Shown here: positions 1-7,327 of the stretch, in pieces | Layout of the letters: every line of letters starts with the position of its first letter | Numbering within the stretch: the stretch's first letter is position 1 | Assembly (NCBI GenBank): GCA_902805975.1 | Contig: CADCUT010000117.1 | Span: 1 to 33,878 of the forward strand | Source: an uncultured Rubrobacteraceae bacterium | GTDB lineage: Bacteria > Actinomycetota > Rubrobacteria > Rubrobacterales > Rubrobacteraceae | Reading direction: 5' to 3' | DNA length: 33,878 bases | The notes under the pieces: model-generated | The model's database searches: none | What the model was told of the DNA's origin: nothing | What the model saw: the letters and a program-made list of their open reading frames with translations, nothing else | Translations under genes and position numbers: made by a program

Positions 1-593
1 TTCCCGAAGGGATGGAGCCGACGCTCAACGAGACGATGACCTTCGACCCGCCCAACTTCACCTTCCCGTTCGGCGCGCACATCTGCGTCACGGAGGTCGA
101 CACGGAGACGGGCGCCGTGAAGATTCGGGACTACATAGCCGTGGACGACTGCGGCCCGGTCATCAACCCGACCATCGTGGACGGGCAGTTGCACGGCGGT
201 CTCGCGCAGGGCATCGCCCAGGCCCTCTACGAGGGCGTCATCTACGACGAGGAGGGCAACCTTCTCACCGCGTCGATGGTGAACTACATGATCCCGGGCG
301 CCCCCGAGCTGCCGAACTACACCCTGGACCGGACGGTGACGCCCTCGCCGAGCAACCCGCTAGGTGTCAAGGGCGTGGGCGAGGCGGGGACCATAGGTGC
401 TCCGCCGGCGGTCATCAACTCCGTGGTGGACGCGCTCTCGCCCATGGGGATCCGGCACATAGACATGCCGGCGAGCCCGATGCGGGTGTGGAAGGCCATC
501 CAGAACGCTCAAGGGCTGCAGTCCGGCGACCGGCAGGAGGACGCCTCGCTCGGAGCAAGTGCCGCCGACATCAAGCAGGGGGGTGACGCGTAA
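1..593 (+). CDS. coxL: Aerobic CO dehydrogenase large (molybdenum) subunit, C-terminal fragment
   Basis: Open at the left window edge (frame begins at base 3); about 196 C-terminal residues remain of a subunit usually near 800 residues. The stretch [18 protein letters not shown] and the glycine-rich [18 protein letters not shown] are hallmarks of the xanthine oxidase/CoxL family. The Glu in GVGEAG corresponds to the conserved catalytic-base glutamate near the Mo centre (family knowledge). The enzyme oxidises CO to CO2 and passes electrons through CoxS iron-sulfur and CoxM FAD. The last ~30 residues are a polar tail. The active-site loop (AYxCSFR in form I) lies outside the window, so form I versus form II cannot be decided here. 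The TAA stop shares a base with the coxM ATG. The internal ATG at 12 is not a real start. Confidence 0.93.
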   Translation, partial: PEGMEPTLNETMTFDPPNFTFPFGAHICVTEVDTETGAVKIRDYIAVDDCGPVINPTIVDGQLHGGLAQGIAQALYEGVIYDEEGNLLTASMVNYMIPGAPELPNYTLDRTVTPSPSNPLGVKGVGEAGTIGAPPAVINSVVDALSPMGIRHIDMPASPMRVWKAIQNAQGLQSGDRQEDASLGASAADIKQGGDA

Positions 594-1444
594 TGATCCC
601 GATGGCCTTCGACTACGAGGTCGCCGAGTCCGTAGACCACGCCATAGAGCTCCTCGGCCAGCACGGCGAGGACTCGAAGCTCCTGGCGGGCGGGCACTCC
701 CTGATCCCGATCATGCGCCTCAGGCTCGCGGCCCCGGCGGTCCTCATCGACCTCGGCCGCCTGGACGACCTGCGCTACGTGCGCGACGGGGGCGACCACC
801 TCGCCATAGGCGCCATGACCCGCCACCGCGACCTGCTCTTCAACGACCTCGTCAAGGAGCACTGCGGCATCGTCGGCTGGACCGCTGGCCTGTTGGGCGA
901 TCCTTCGGTCCAGCACCGCGGCACTCTGGGCGGCACCCTGGCCCACGGCGACTCCTCGGGCGACATGCCGAGCGTGATCACGGCGCTTGAAGGGGAGCTT
1001 ACGGTCAGGGGCCCGGACGGCGAGCGGACCGTAAAGGCCGCCGACTTTTTCCAGGACTACATGATGACGGACCTGGGCGAGCAGGAGGTCGTTACCGAGG
1101 TCCGCGTCCCGAAGCTCGGCCAGAACACCGGCTGGTCCTACAAGAAGTTCAGCCGCCGCTCGCAGGACTGGGCGACGGTCGGTGTTGCGGCGATCGTGGA
1201 GCGCTCCAACGGCTCTATCGGCTCCGCCCGCATCGCGCTCACCAGCATGGGTGCTACGCCCATCAGGGCTACCGCCGTCGAGCAGGCGCTCTCGGGCGCC
1301 TCACCCGACGCCGTCGCCGGGGCGGCCGAGGCCGCCGACGAGGGCACGAGCCCCTCCTCCGACGACGCGGCCTCGGCCGAGTTCAGGCGCCACCTGGCGC
1401 GGGTGTTTACCCAGCGCGCGGTCGAGGAAGCCTTGGGCCGTTGA
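593..1444 (+). CDS. coxM: Aerobic CO dehydrogenase medium (FAD-binding) subunit
   Basis: 283 residues, typical for CoxM. FAD-binding signatures are visible: AGGHSLIP at residues 32-39 and TLGGTLAHGDSSGD at 111-124. The latter is the CoxM/xanthine dehydrogenase FAD-domain loop. A C-terminal CO_deh_flav_C-like domain follows from about residue 175. The subunit takes electrons from CoxS and delivers them to the quinone pool. The ATG at 593 overlaps the coxL stop by one base, which implies translational coupling. A second ATG (residue 4) is possible. The order here is L-M with no coxS downstream, so coxS is presumably upstream of the window. Confidence 0.95.
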   Translation: MIPMAFDYEVAESVDHAIELLGQHGEDSKLLAGGHSLIPIMRLRLAAPAVLIDLGRLDDLRYVRDGGDHLAIGAMTRHRDLLFNDLVKEHCGIVGWTAGLLGDPSVQHRGTLGGTLAHGDSSGDMPSVITALEGELTVRGPDGERTVKAADFFQDYMMTDLGEQEVVTEVRVPKLGQNTGWSYKKFSRRSQDWATVGVAAIVERSNGSIGSARIALTSMGATPIRATAVEQALSGASPDAVAGAAEAADEGTSPSSDDAASAEFRRHLARVFTQRAVEEALGR

Positions 1445-2367
1445 GCGAAGCCGTAAACGGACGCCGGGGGGCCCTGCCCCCCGGCGTTTCGCTTTCCGGG
1501 GAGCTTAAAGAGAGGCTGCGCGAGGGGAGCTACCTGGCCGGGGAGGGGCTCGCGACGGCCATCTTCCTCGCCCTCAAGCTGCAGAAGCCGCTCTTCCTGG
1601 AGGGCGAGGCCGGGGTCGGCAAGACCGAGGTCGCCAAGGTCCTCAGCCGGATGCTGGACACCCCCCTCATACGGCTGCAGTGCTACGAGGGGATAGACGT
1701 CAACCAGGCCGTCTACGAGTGGGACTACGCGAGGCAACTCCTGCACATCCGCACCGCCGAGGCGTTGGGTGCGGCCGGCGAGGATCGCTCGCGGCTGGAG
1801 GACGAGCTGTACACGCGCCGGTTCCTCGTGAACCGGCCGCTCTTGCAGGCCATCGAGCACCAGGGAGAGAACCCTCCCGTCCTGCTCATAGACGAGGTGG
1901 ACCGGGCCGACGACGAGTTCGAGGCTTTCCTGCTCGAGATCCTCTCGGACTACTCCGTGACCATACCCGAGATAGGCACCGTGAGGGCCGCCCGCCCGCC
2001 GGTCGCCATCCTTACCTCCAACCGGACCCGCGAGGTCCACGACGCCCTCAAGCGCCGCTGCCTGTACTTCTTTATAGACCACCCGGACATGGAGCGGGAG
2101 GTCGAGATCGTACGCCTCAGGGTGCCAGAGGCCGAGGAGAGGCTCACCCGCCAGGTCGCCCGCGCCGTGCAGCGCCTGCGAGGGATGGACCTTTACAAGC
2201 CGCCCGGCGTGGCCGAGACCTTGGACTGGACCGAGGCCCTCGTGGCGCTCGGGGCCAAGGAGCTCGACGAGGCGCTTATAGAGGCTACGATGGGCTCCGT
2301 CCTGAAGTACCACGAGGACCAGCAGAGGGTCCTCGTCCAGTCCCTGAACCTGCTCGCGGGGGCCTAA
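1441..2367 (+). CDS. coxD: MoxR-type AAA+ ATPase, CoxD family
   Basis: 308 residues. Walker A GEAGVGKT at 55-62 and Walker B VLLIDEVD at 147-154; sensor-1 is TSNRTRE near 190. In characterised carboxydotrophs CoxD is a chaperone that helps mature the sulfurated Mo-Cu active site of CoxL, working with a VWA partner such as CoxE (family knowledge). The chosen start is TTG at 1441, overlapping the coxM TGA as TTGA. This gives a sensible N-terminus before the conserved lid, and no better start lies downstream before the Walker A. The neighbouring coxE is the usual MoxR/VWA partner. Confidence 0.92.
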   Translation: MSEAVNGRRGALPPGVSLSGELKERLREGSYLAGEGLATAIFLALKLQKPLFLEGEAGVGKTEVAKVLSRMLDTPLIRLQCYEGIDVNQAVYEWDYARQLLHIRTAEALGAAGEDRSRLEDELYTRRFLVNRPLLQAIEHQGENPPVLLIDEVDRADDEFEAFLLEILSDYSVTIPEIGTVRAARPPVAILTSNRTREVHDALKRRCLYFFIDHPDMEREVEIVRLRVPEAEERLTRQVARAVQRLRGMDLYKPPGVAETLDWTEALVALGAKELDEALIEATMGSVLKYHEDQQRVLVQSLNLLAGA

Positions 2368-2372
2368 AGGCC

Positions 2373-3515
2373 TTGGCGACCGAGGGCGCCCTTCCCGTGC
2401 TCCGCATGGCGGTCGCCTTTGGGCGTCTGCTCCGGCGGGCCGGGCTCGCGGCGGGGCCCGACCGGGTGGTCGGTTTCGCCACGGCGCTTGAGGAGCTCGA
2501 CGTGGGGAGCCGCGGGGACGTGTACTGGGCCGGGCGGGCGACGCTGTGCTCCCGCCCCGAGGACTTCGAGATGTACGACCGGGCCTTCAAGGTGTTCTGG
2601 GAGGGGAGGGAGGGCCTGAAGGTCCCCAACCCGCCGGGGAGCACGTTCTCCATCCGGCTCTCCCCCGACTCGGTGCAGCCGCCCAAGAAGAGCGCCGAGG
2701 AGAGCGAGGAGGGCTCGGAGGCCGTGAGGCTCCGCTACAGCCCCGTCGACGTGCTCCGCCGCAAGGACTTCGCCGACTGCACGCCCGAGGAGTTCGCGGA
2801 GCTGTACAGGCTCATGGCGGACATGCGCCTCTCGGGGGCCATGAAGCGCTCGCGCCGGTTGGAGCCGGCCCACCGCGGGCGCCACGACCAGAGGAGGACC
2901 CTTAGGGGTGCTATGCGCACCGGCGGGGAGCCCATGCGCCACCGCTACCGGAAGGCCAGGGACAGGCCCCGGCGGGTCGTGCTGCTCTGCGACGTCTCGG
3001 GGTCCATGGCCTCCTACAGCCGGGCGCTCCTCAGGTTCATGCACGCGGGCGTCGCCTCGGGCGAGCCGGTCGAGGCCTTCGTCATGGGGACCCGGCTCAC
3101 GCGCGTGACCCGCGAGCTCGCGACCCGCAACCCAGACCGGGCGCTCAGGGAGGCCTCCAAAGCCATCGAGGACTGGTCCGGTGGGACCCGGCTCGGGGAC
3201 ACGGTAAAGGAGTTCGTGGACGTGTGGGGCCAGCGCGGGATGGCCCGCGGGGCCGTCGTGGTCCTGCTCTCGGACGGCTGGGACCGGGGGGACGTCGAGG
3301 TGCTCGCCGACGCTATGCGGCGCATCCACCGCCTCGCCCACAGCGTCATCTGGGTCAACCCCCTCAAGGCCGCCCCCGGCTACCAGCCGCTCGCCCGCGG
3401 GATGGCCGCGGCGCTCCCCTACGTCGACGTCTTTCTCTCGGGCCACAACTTCGAGAGCCTGCAGGAGCTCTCCTACGCCGTCGCCGGAGCCACCGGGCGG
3501 GGAGGCGCGCGTTGA
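2373..3515 (+). CDS. coxE: VWA domain protein, CoxE family
   Basis: About 380 residues from TTG 2373, or 369 from ATG 2406; GTG 2397 is a third option and no ribosome site decides clearly. The N-terminal part (GLAAGPDRV, then YWAGRATLCSRPEDFEMYD) is typical of CoxE/VWA-containing MoxR partners. A C-terminal VWA domain carries the metal-ion adhesion motif DVSGSM near residue 207 and a later SDGWDRGD segment. A charged, low-complexity stretch (KKSAEESEEGSE) separates the two parts. CoxE is thought to work with the CoxD ATPase in CO dehydrogenase maturation. The frame is open far upstream inside coxD, but that part is a shadow of coxD. Confidence 0.9.
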   Translation: MATEGALPVLRMAVAFGRLLRRAGLAAGPDRVVGFATALEELDVGSRGDVYWAGRATLCSRPEDFEMYDRAFKVFWEGREGLKVPNPPGSTFSIRLSPDSVQPPKKSAEESEEGSEAVRLRYSPVDVLRRKDFADCTPEEFAELYRLMADMRLSGAMKRSRRLEPAHRGRHDQRRTLRGAMRTGGEPMRHRYRKARDRPRRVVLLCDVSGSMASYSRALLRFMHAGVASGEPVEAFVMGTRLTRVTRELATRNPDRALREASKAIEDWSGGTRLGDTVKEFVDVWGQRGMARGAVVVLLSDGWDRGDVEVLADAMRRIHRLAHSVIWVNPLKAAPGYQPLARGMAAALPYVDVFLSGHNFESLQELSYAVAGATGRGGAR

Positions 3516-3584
3516 TCTGCTTCGGTTTCGGACGCGCCCATCGGTGTGGCGGGCGTCGGATATGATTCCTGGTGAGGCGAGAAC

Positions 3585-4103
3585 ATGATCGAGACCAGGA
3601 ACCTCCAGCTTATCTCCTGCGAACCGCTACATCTTGAGACGATCCTGAAGGACAAGAAGGGCCTCGAACCCTTGCTAGGCGTCTCGGTCCCCGATAGTTG
3701 GCCCGAGTTCCCTGAGGCCATGTCTTATTTCTACGAGAAACTGCGGTCCGCCCCGTCCGCCATCGGGTGGTGGACCTACCTTTTCGTGCACGTCAGAGAC
3801 GGGATACTGGCCGGCGAGGGCGGCTTCAAAGGCCCGCCCGACGAATCGGGGACGGTGGAGATCGGCTACGCGATAGTGCCGGAGTACAGGGGACGGGGGC
3901 TCGCGACCGAGGCCGCCGGAGGTCTCGTCGGGTGGGCCCTCTCGCACCCGCGGGTCGCGGCGGTCGCGGCAGAGACGCTTCCGGACGGGCACGCCCCGAT
4001 CAGGGTCCTCGAGAAGCTCGGCATGCGGCCCGATGGGGCGGGGGATGGGGTGCTCCGCTGGAGGCTTGAGAGGCAGGATTTTAGAGAAGGAGGCATGCTT
4101 TGA
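3585..4103 (+). CDS. GNAT-family N-acetyltransferase inside the cox operon
   Basis: 172 residues. The acetyl-CoA pyrophosphate-binding motif is VPEYRGRGLATEA near residues 99-111, followed by a typical motif B region (RVLEKLGMRPDG). The fold resembles RimJ/RimL-type acetyltransferases. The ATG at 3585 follows a GGTGAGGCGAG ribosome site. There is a 69-base gap after coxE with a TATGAT hexamer at 3561 that could be a -10 element, but no good -35. The gene's 3' end contains the ribosome site and TTG start of the next xdhC-like gene, so the two are tightly coupled. GNATs are not a standard cox maturation factor; the substrate is unknown. Confidence 0.85.
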   Translation: MIETRNLQLISCEPLHLETILKDKKGLEPLLGVSVPDSWPEFPEAMSYFYEKLRSAPSAIGWWTYLFVHVRDGILAGEGGFKGPPDESGTVEIGYAIVPEYRGRGLATEAAGGLVGWALSHPRVAAVAAETLPDGHAPIRVLEKLGMRPDGAGDGVLRWRLERQDFREGGML

Positions 4104-4414
4104 ACCCGGTCGTAGACAAGGTCGCAAGCTGGAGCGAGGAGGGCAAGAAGGCCGCCCTCGCCACGGTCGTGAAGGTCGAGAGGAGCGGGCCTCTCGGGCC
4201 CGGCACCTCGATGGCCATCAGCGAGGACGGGCAGGTCGTGGGATCCGTGAGCGGCGGGTGCGTGGAGCCCGCGGTCTACGAGGAGGCGATGGCGGCCATC
4301 GAGAGCGGCACGCCGAAGCTTCTCTCCTACGGCATCTCCGACGACGAGGCGTTCGGGGTGGGCCTGACGTGCGGTGGGATCATCCATATCTTCGTCGAGA
4401 GGGTCGACTGGTGA
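4100..4414 (+). CDS. XdhC/CoxI family protein, N-terminal domain only, with conserved Cys motif
   Basis: 104 residues. It contains the XdhC/CoxI N-terminal signature VSGGCVEPAV (residues ~49-58) and FGVGLTCGG (~86-94), each with a cysteine. The C-terminal Rossmann domain is absent. XdhC-type proteins bind molybdenum cofactor and assist its sulfuration and insertion into xanthine-oxidase-family enzymes (family knowledge). The start is TTG 4100: a strong AAGGAGG lies 6 bases upstream and the TTGA overlaps the GNAT stop. The next gene starts at GTG 4411, overlapping this stop. The following protein has a full XdhC layout but lacks this Cys motif, so the two probably form a working pair. Confidence 0.87.
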   Translation: MNPVVDKVASWSEEGKKAALATVVKVERSGPLGPGTSMAISEDGQVVGSVSGGCVEPAVYEEAMAAIESGTPKLLSYGISDDEAFGVGLTCGGIIHIFVERVDW

Positions 4415-5292
4415 GCCTGCTCTCCCGCTGGCACGCCCTCCTCCGGGAGCAGGCGCCGGTCGCCATCGCGACCGTGATCGAAGGCCCCGGGGCCTCCTTT
4501 GGCGGCAAGCTGCTCGTCACGCCGGACGACCACGAGGGGAGTGCTGGCGACGAGGACCTCGACCGGGCGATAGTCGAGGCGGCCCGCGGGCTCCTCGAAG
4601 GCGGCAAGACAGAGACGCGCCACTTCGGCCCGCGCGGCCAACGCCGCATGGAGGACGTCGCCGTGTTCATCCAGAGCTTCGCCCCGCCGCCCAAGATGTA
4701 CGTCTTCGGGGCCATAGACTTCGCCTCCGCGGTCGCCAGGATCGGCAAGTTCCTCGGCTACCGCGTGATCGTCTGCGACGCCCGCGCCGTCTTCGCCACC
4801 CGCGAGCGCTTCCCCTCAGCCGACGAGGTCGTCGTCGCCTGGCCCGACGAGTTCCTCAAGACGGCCGAGGTGGACCACCGCAGCATCATCTGCGTCCTGA
4901 CCCACGACCCCAAGTTCGACGTGCCGGTCCTGAAGGCCGCGCTAGATACGCCCGCAGGGTACATCGGGGCGATGGGCAGCCGCCGGACCCACAACAACCG
5001 TACGGCGCGTTTGAAAGAGGAGGGCGTTTCAGACGAGCAACTAGAACGTATCAGCAGCCCGATAGGACTGGACATTGGCTCCCGCACGCCCGAGGAGACG
5101 GCGGTTGCCATAGCGGCGGAGATCATAGCGTTTCGCACGGGCCACGCCGGCGGGCGGCTCGCGGAGCGCTCGGGTCCGATCCACACCCCAGACCCGGACG
5201 TCGCCGACTCACCGGACGCCGAGGACGCGAAGCGCGACGCAGGGCGCGACGCGCGGCGGGAGGCGGCGGGCGCGGCCCGCGACGCGCGGTGA
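4411..5292 (+). CDS. XdhC/CoxI family MoCo maturation protein, Rossmann-domain member
   Basis: 293 residues from GTG 4411 (GTGA overlap with the previous stop). An N-terminal XdhC-like segment (VAIATVIEGPGASFGGKLLV) lacks the SGGCVE cysteine motif. The C-terminal XdhC Rossmann domain begins near residue 97 (MYVFGAIDFASAVARIGKFL) and ends with the family block GYIGAMGSRRTHNNR and SPIGLDIGSRTPEE. The last ~40 residues are a charged Ala/Arg/Asp-rich tail with little conservation expected. The likely role is MoCo handling for CoxL. The frame extends upstream to 4033, but that part is shadow. A GTG at 5289 overlaps this stop and starts the next gene. Confidence 0.9.
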   Translation: MSLLSRWHALLREQAPVAIATVIEGPGASFGGKLLVTPDDHEGSAGDEDLDRAIVEAARGLLEGGKTETRHFGPRGQRRMEDVAVFIQSFAPPPKMYVFGAIDFASAVARIGKFLGYRVIVCDARAVFATRERFPSADEVVVAWPDEFLKTAEVDHRSIICVLTHDPKFDVPVLKAALDTPAGYIGAMGSRRTHNNRTARLKEEGVSDEQLERISSPIGLDIGSRTPEETAVAIAAEIIAFRTGHAGGRLAERSGPIHTPDPDVADSPDAEDAKRDAGRDARREAAGAARDAR

Positions 5293-5921
5293 GCGGGGTT
5301 TCGGCCGTCGTGCTCGCCGCGGGCGCGGGGAGCCGGTTTGGGGGCGGGAAGCTCCTGGCCCCTTTCAGGGGGCGGACCCTGATCGAGGCCACCCTTGAAG
5401 GGCTGCGCGGGGCACCGGTGGATGAGACAATCGTGGTGGTCGGAGCCGAAGGGGAAAGGTTGCGCAGCGTAAGCGCCGCACACGGGGCCCGCGTGGCCGT
5501 AAACCGCGCGTGGGCGGAGGGAATGTCCACCTCGGTGCGGGCGGGGTTCGACGCCTGCTCGCCGAGGTCTCACGCCGCGGTCGTCGTTCTTGGGGACCAG
5601 CCGCTCGTCGGGGCCGGGGCGGTAGGAAGGCTCGTCGGGGCCTTCGAAGACGGGGCGCGGATGGCGGTGGCGACCTACGACGGGGAGATGCGCAACCCGG
5701 CGCTCTTCGCCAGGGAGGTGTGGCCGCTGCTGGAGCGTGAGATGTCGGGGGACAGGGGGGCGAGGGCCGTGCTCAGACGCCACCCGGAACTGGTAACGGA
5801 GGTGCCTTGCGATGACGTAGCGGACCCGGCCGACGTGGATACTGTGGAAGACCTGCGGCGTCTGGAGGAGCTGGCCGCTCCCTGGAGTTGTGGGGCGATC
5901 CGTCAAAGGAGAGACAGATGA
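5289..5921 (+). CDS. mocA: MobA-like nucleotidyltransferase (molybdenum cofactor cytidylyltransferase, MocA type)
   Basis: 210 residues from GTG 5289 (GTGA overlap). The N-terminal signature VVLAAGAGSRFGGGKLL is the NTP-transferase loop of MobA/MocA/IspD-like enzymes. VVVLGDQPLV near residue 98 carries the metal-binding Asp. CoxL uses molybdopterin cytosine dinucleotide, so CMP transfer is the expected reaction; this is inferred from family and context, since MobA (GMP) and MocA (CMP) cannot be separated with certainty by eye. The stop overlaps the coxG start as ATGA. Confidence 0.86.
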   Translation: MSGVSAVVLAAGAGSRFGGGKLLAPFRGRTLIEATLEGLRGAPVDETIVVVGAEGERLRSVSAAHGARVAVNRAWAEGMSTSVRAGFDACSPRSHAAVVVLGDQPLVGAGAVGRLVGAFEDGARMAVATYDGEMRNPALFAREVWPLLEREMSGDRGARAVLRRHPELVTEVPCDDVADPADVDTVEDLRRLEELAAPWSCGAIRQRRDR

Positions 5922-6646
5922 AGCTAAACAACGAGTTTACGGTCGACGTACCGGTAGAAGACGTCTGGAACGTGTTGCTCGACCTGGAGCGGATCACCCC
6001 CTGCCTTCCCGGCGCTTCCCTGACCGAAGAGACGGGCGAGCGCGAGTACGAGGGGGCGATGAAGGTCAAGCTCGGTCCCGTCACCCAGCAGTACAAAGGA
6101 ACGGTCAAGATCCAGGAGGCCGACGAGTCCGCCCACCGGGCGGTGCTTAGGGCCGACGGCAAGGACGCCCGCGGACAGGGCACGGCCTCGGCCACCATCG
6201 TCTCCACCCTGCACGACGAGGGCAACGGCAGCACCAGGGTAAACGTCGAGACGGACATGCAGATCACCGGCCGCGCGGCGCAGTTCGGCCAGGGCATCCA
6301 GCAGCAGGTCTCCGAGAAGCTCCTCGGACGGTTCGCCGACTGCCTGGAGGAGGAGATAACGAGCGGTGGGGCTGCCAGGGGGGCGGACCTCTCCGGGGCC
6401 GCGCCGTCCGCGAACGGCTCCTCCGGGGACGGGCAGGCGTCCTCCCGGCAGGCAGGTGGCCGGCAGCAGGACGACGTCGAGGCGCTCGACCTCGGCGAGG
6501 CGAGCCGGGACGCTGTAATGGGTCAGATCAAACCCGCCATACCCCTGGTGGTCGGCGCCGTGGTACTGCTGCTCGTACTCCGCTCCCTCAGGGGAGGCTC
6601 CTCCAACCGGGGACGTGGCAGGTCCGAGATAGCCTTCAGGTTCTAG
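5918..6646 (+). CDS. coxG: CoxG, SRPBCC-fold carbon monoxide dehydrogenase accessory protein with C-terminal membrane anchor
   Basis: 242 residues from ATG 5918, preceded by AAAGGAGAG. The ATG overlaps the mocA stop as ATGA. Residues 1-150 form the CoxG/SRPBCC domain (LDLERITPCLPGASL; GRAAQFGQGIQQQVSEK). A Gly/Ser/Gln-rich linker follows. A hydrophobic helix at ~206-224 (AIPLVVGAVVLLLVL) with a basic Arg tail forms a tail anchor. CoxG proteins recruit CO dehydrogenase to the membrane and are implicated in quinone delivery (established for the family). It is the last gene of the operon; a strong hairpin follows at 6733-6771. A paralogue lies at 7328. Confidence 0.92.
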   Translation: MKLNNEFTVDVPVEDVWNVLLDLERITPCLPGASLTEETGEREYEGAMKVKLGPVTQQYKGTVKIQEADESAHRAVLRADGKDARGQGTASATIVSTLHDEGNGSTRVNVETDMQITGRAAQFGQGIQQQVSEKLLGRFADCLEEEITSGGAARGADLSGAAPSANGSSGDGQASSRQAGGRQQDDVEALDLGEASRDAVMGQIKPAIPLVVGAVVLLLVLRSLRGGSSNRGRGRSEIAFRF

Positions 6647-6652
6647 GGCTGC

Positions 6653-6662
6653 CAGCCGTCAG
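6653..6662. repeat. Short intergenic 10-mer shared downstream of both coxG genes
   Basis: CAGCCGTCAG occurs 6 bases after the first coxG stop and again at 8115-8124, 13 bases after the second coxG stop. It may be an intergenic repeat family or leftover duplicated flank. At 10 bases chance is also possible. Confidence 0.3.
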
Positions 6663-6731
6663 CGGCTAACTTTCAGACTGCCGCGTTCTGGCGGACGCCC
6701 CGGGTTCGGCCCGGTGGGGAGCGCAGAACAA

Positions 6732-6772
6732 AGAGGGAGGGTGCCGGGGCAAACCCTCGGCACCCTCCCTCT
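6732..6772. terminator. Strong hairpin terminator, probably bidirectional
   Basis: Perfect inverted repeat: GAGGGAGGGTGCCG (6733-6746) pairs with CGGCACCCTCCCTC (6758-6771), extended by one A-T pair, with an 11-base loop. It lies between the convergent coxG and the 6801-7112 gene. There is no long T tract, as is common in high-GC actinobacteria. Confidence 0.8.
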
Positions 6773-6800
6773 CGATCCAAGAACCTCCGGTTGGCTGGCG

Positions 6801-7112
6801 CTATCTGCCGCCTAGCTGGGTCCTGACCTTGCTGAAGAGCTCATCCGCCTTGTCCAGCAGGCCCGTCTCCCTGGCCTTCTCCGCCATGGAGGGGTACACC
6901 CAGTTGTTCTCCTGGGCCCTGTCGATGGCCCTCGCTATGGGTCCCTGTCCTCCCTGGGAGGTGTCCTCCGAGTGGGATGATGCCTGCGTCCCCTCGCCGT
7001 CGCCCGTCTCCTCCTGGCTCTCCTGAACGCCGACCGGCCCGATCAGGCGCTGCTCGTTGACCGCCCTGAACAGGGGACGCTCGTCCTCTGGTCTTCTATC
7101 CCGTACCGGCAC
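6801..7112 (-). CDS. Small hypothetical protein between the two coxG genes
   Basis: 103 residues. The start is GTG 7112 with GAGAGGAG nine bases upstream. The N-terminal half is polar with a Gln/Glu/Ser-rich linker. The C-terminal 45 residues look like a folded helical segment (IDRAQENNWVYPSMAEKARETG, here split by eye into two helices, then DKADELFSKVRTQLG). I do not recognise a family. It is transcribed towards coxG and against both coxG genes, and shares the 6733-6771 hairpin. Third-codon-position GC and a good ribosome site favour a real gene. Confidence 0.65.
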   Translation of the reverse strand: MPVRDRRPEDERPLFRAVNEQRLIGPVGVQESQEETGDGEGTQASSHSEDTSQGGQGPIARAIDRAQENNWVYPSMAEKARETGLLDKADELFSKVRTQLGGR

Positions 7113-7301
7113 TTGTGCGCTCCTCTCCCGGTGGTGCCATTACACCTTGCTTTATACTCCTACTTCCACCCTGGCGCAGGAACCTTGCATACCGGCGCCT
7201 CACGCTCGTGATCGGCGTGCGCGACAGGGCGCGTGGGCGTCGTTCGGGGAGTCGAAGGTCCGGCCCGTAGCATCCACGGAAGACGCGGATCAGGACGAGG
7301 C

Positions 7302-7307
7302 TATAAC
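7302..7307 (+). promoter_or_regulatory. Possible -10 element of the second coxG
   Basis: TATAAC lies 20 bases upstream of the GTG start in otherwise GC-rich sequence. No convincing -35 was found at 16-18 bases spacing. It suggests that the second coxG has its own promoter in the 215-base gap after the divergent small gene. Confidence 0.35.
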
Positions 7308-7327
7308 ATGGGACAAAAGGAGGCGCG

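Noticed and set aside
1138-2313. 391-codon minus-strand open frame over coxM/coxD
   Set aside because: Shadow of the strong coxM and coxD genes. It has no family motif, an Arg/Gly/Leu-skewed composition and no ribosome site.
1680-2372. Upstream extension of the coxE frame
   Set aside because: Overlaps the whole second half of coxD, with Arg/Pro/Gly-rich nonsense sequence. The coxE family begins only after about 2373.
4374-5288. Long upstream extension of the mocA frame through the xdhC gene
   Set aside because: Arg/Pro-rich out-of-frame reading of the XdhC gene. The NTP-transferase motif starts right at GTG 5289.
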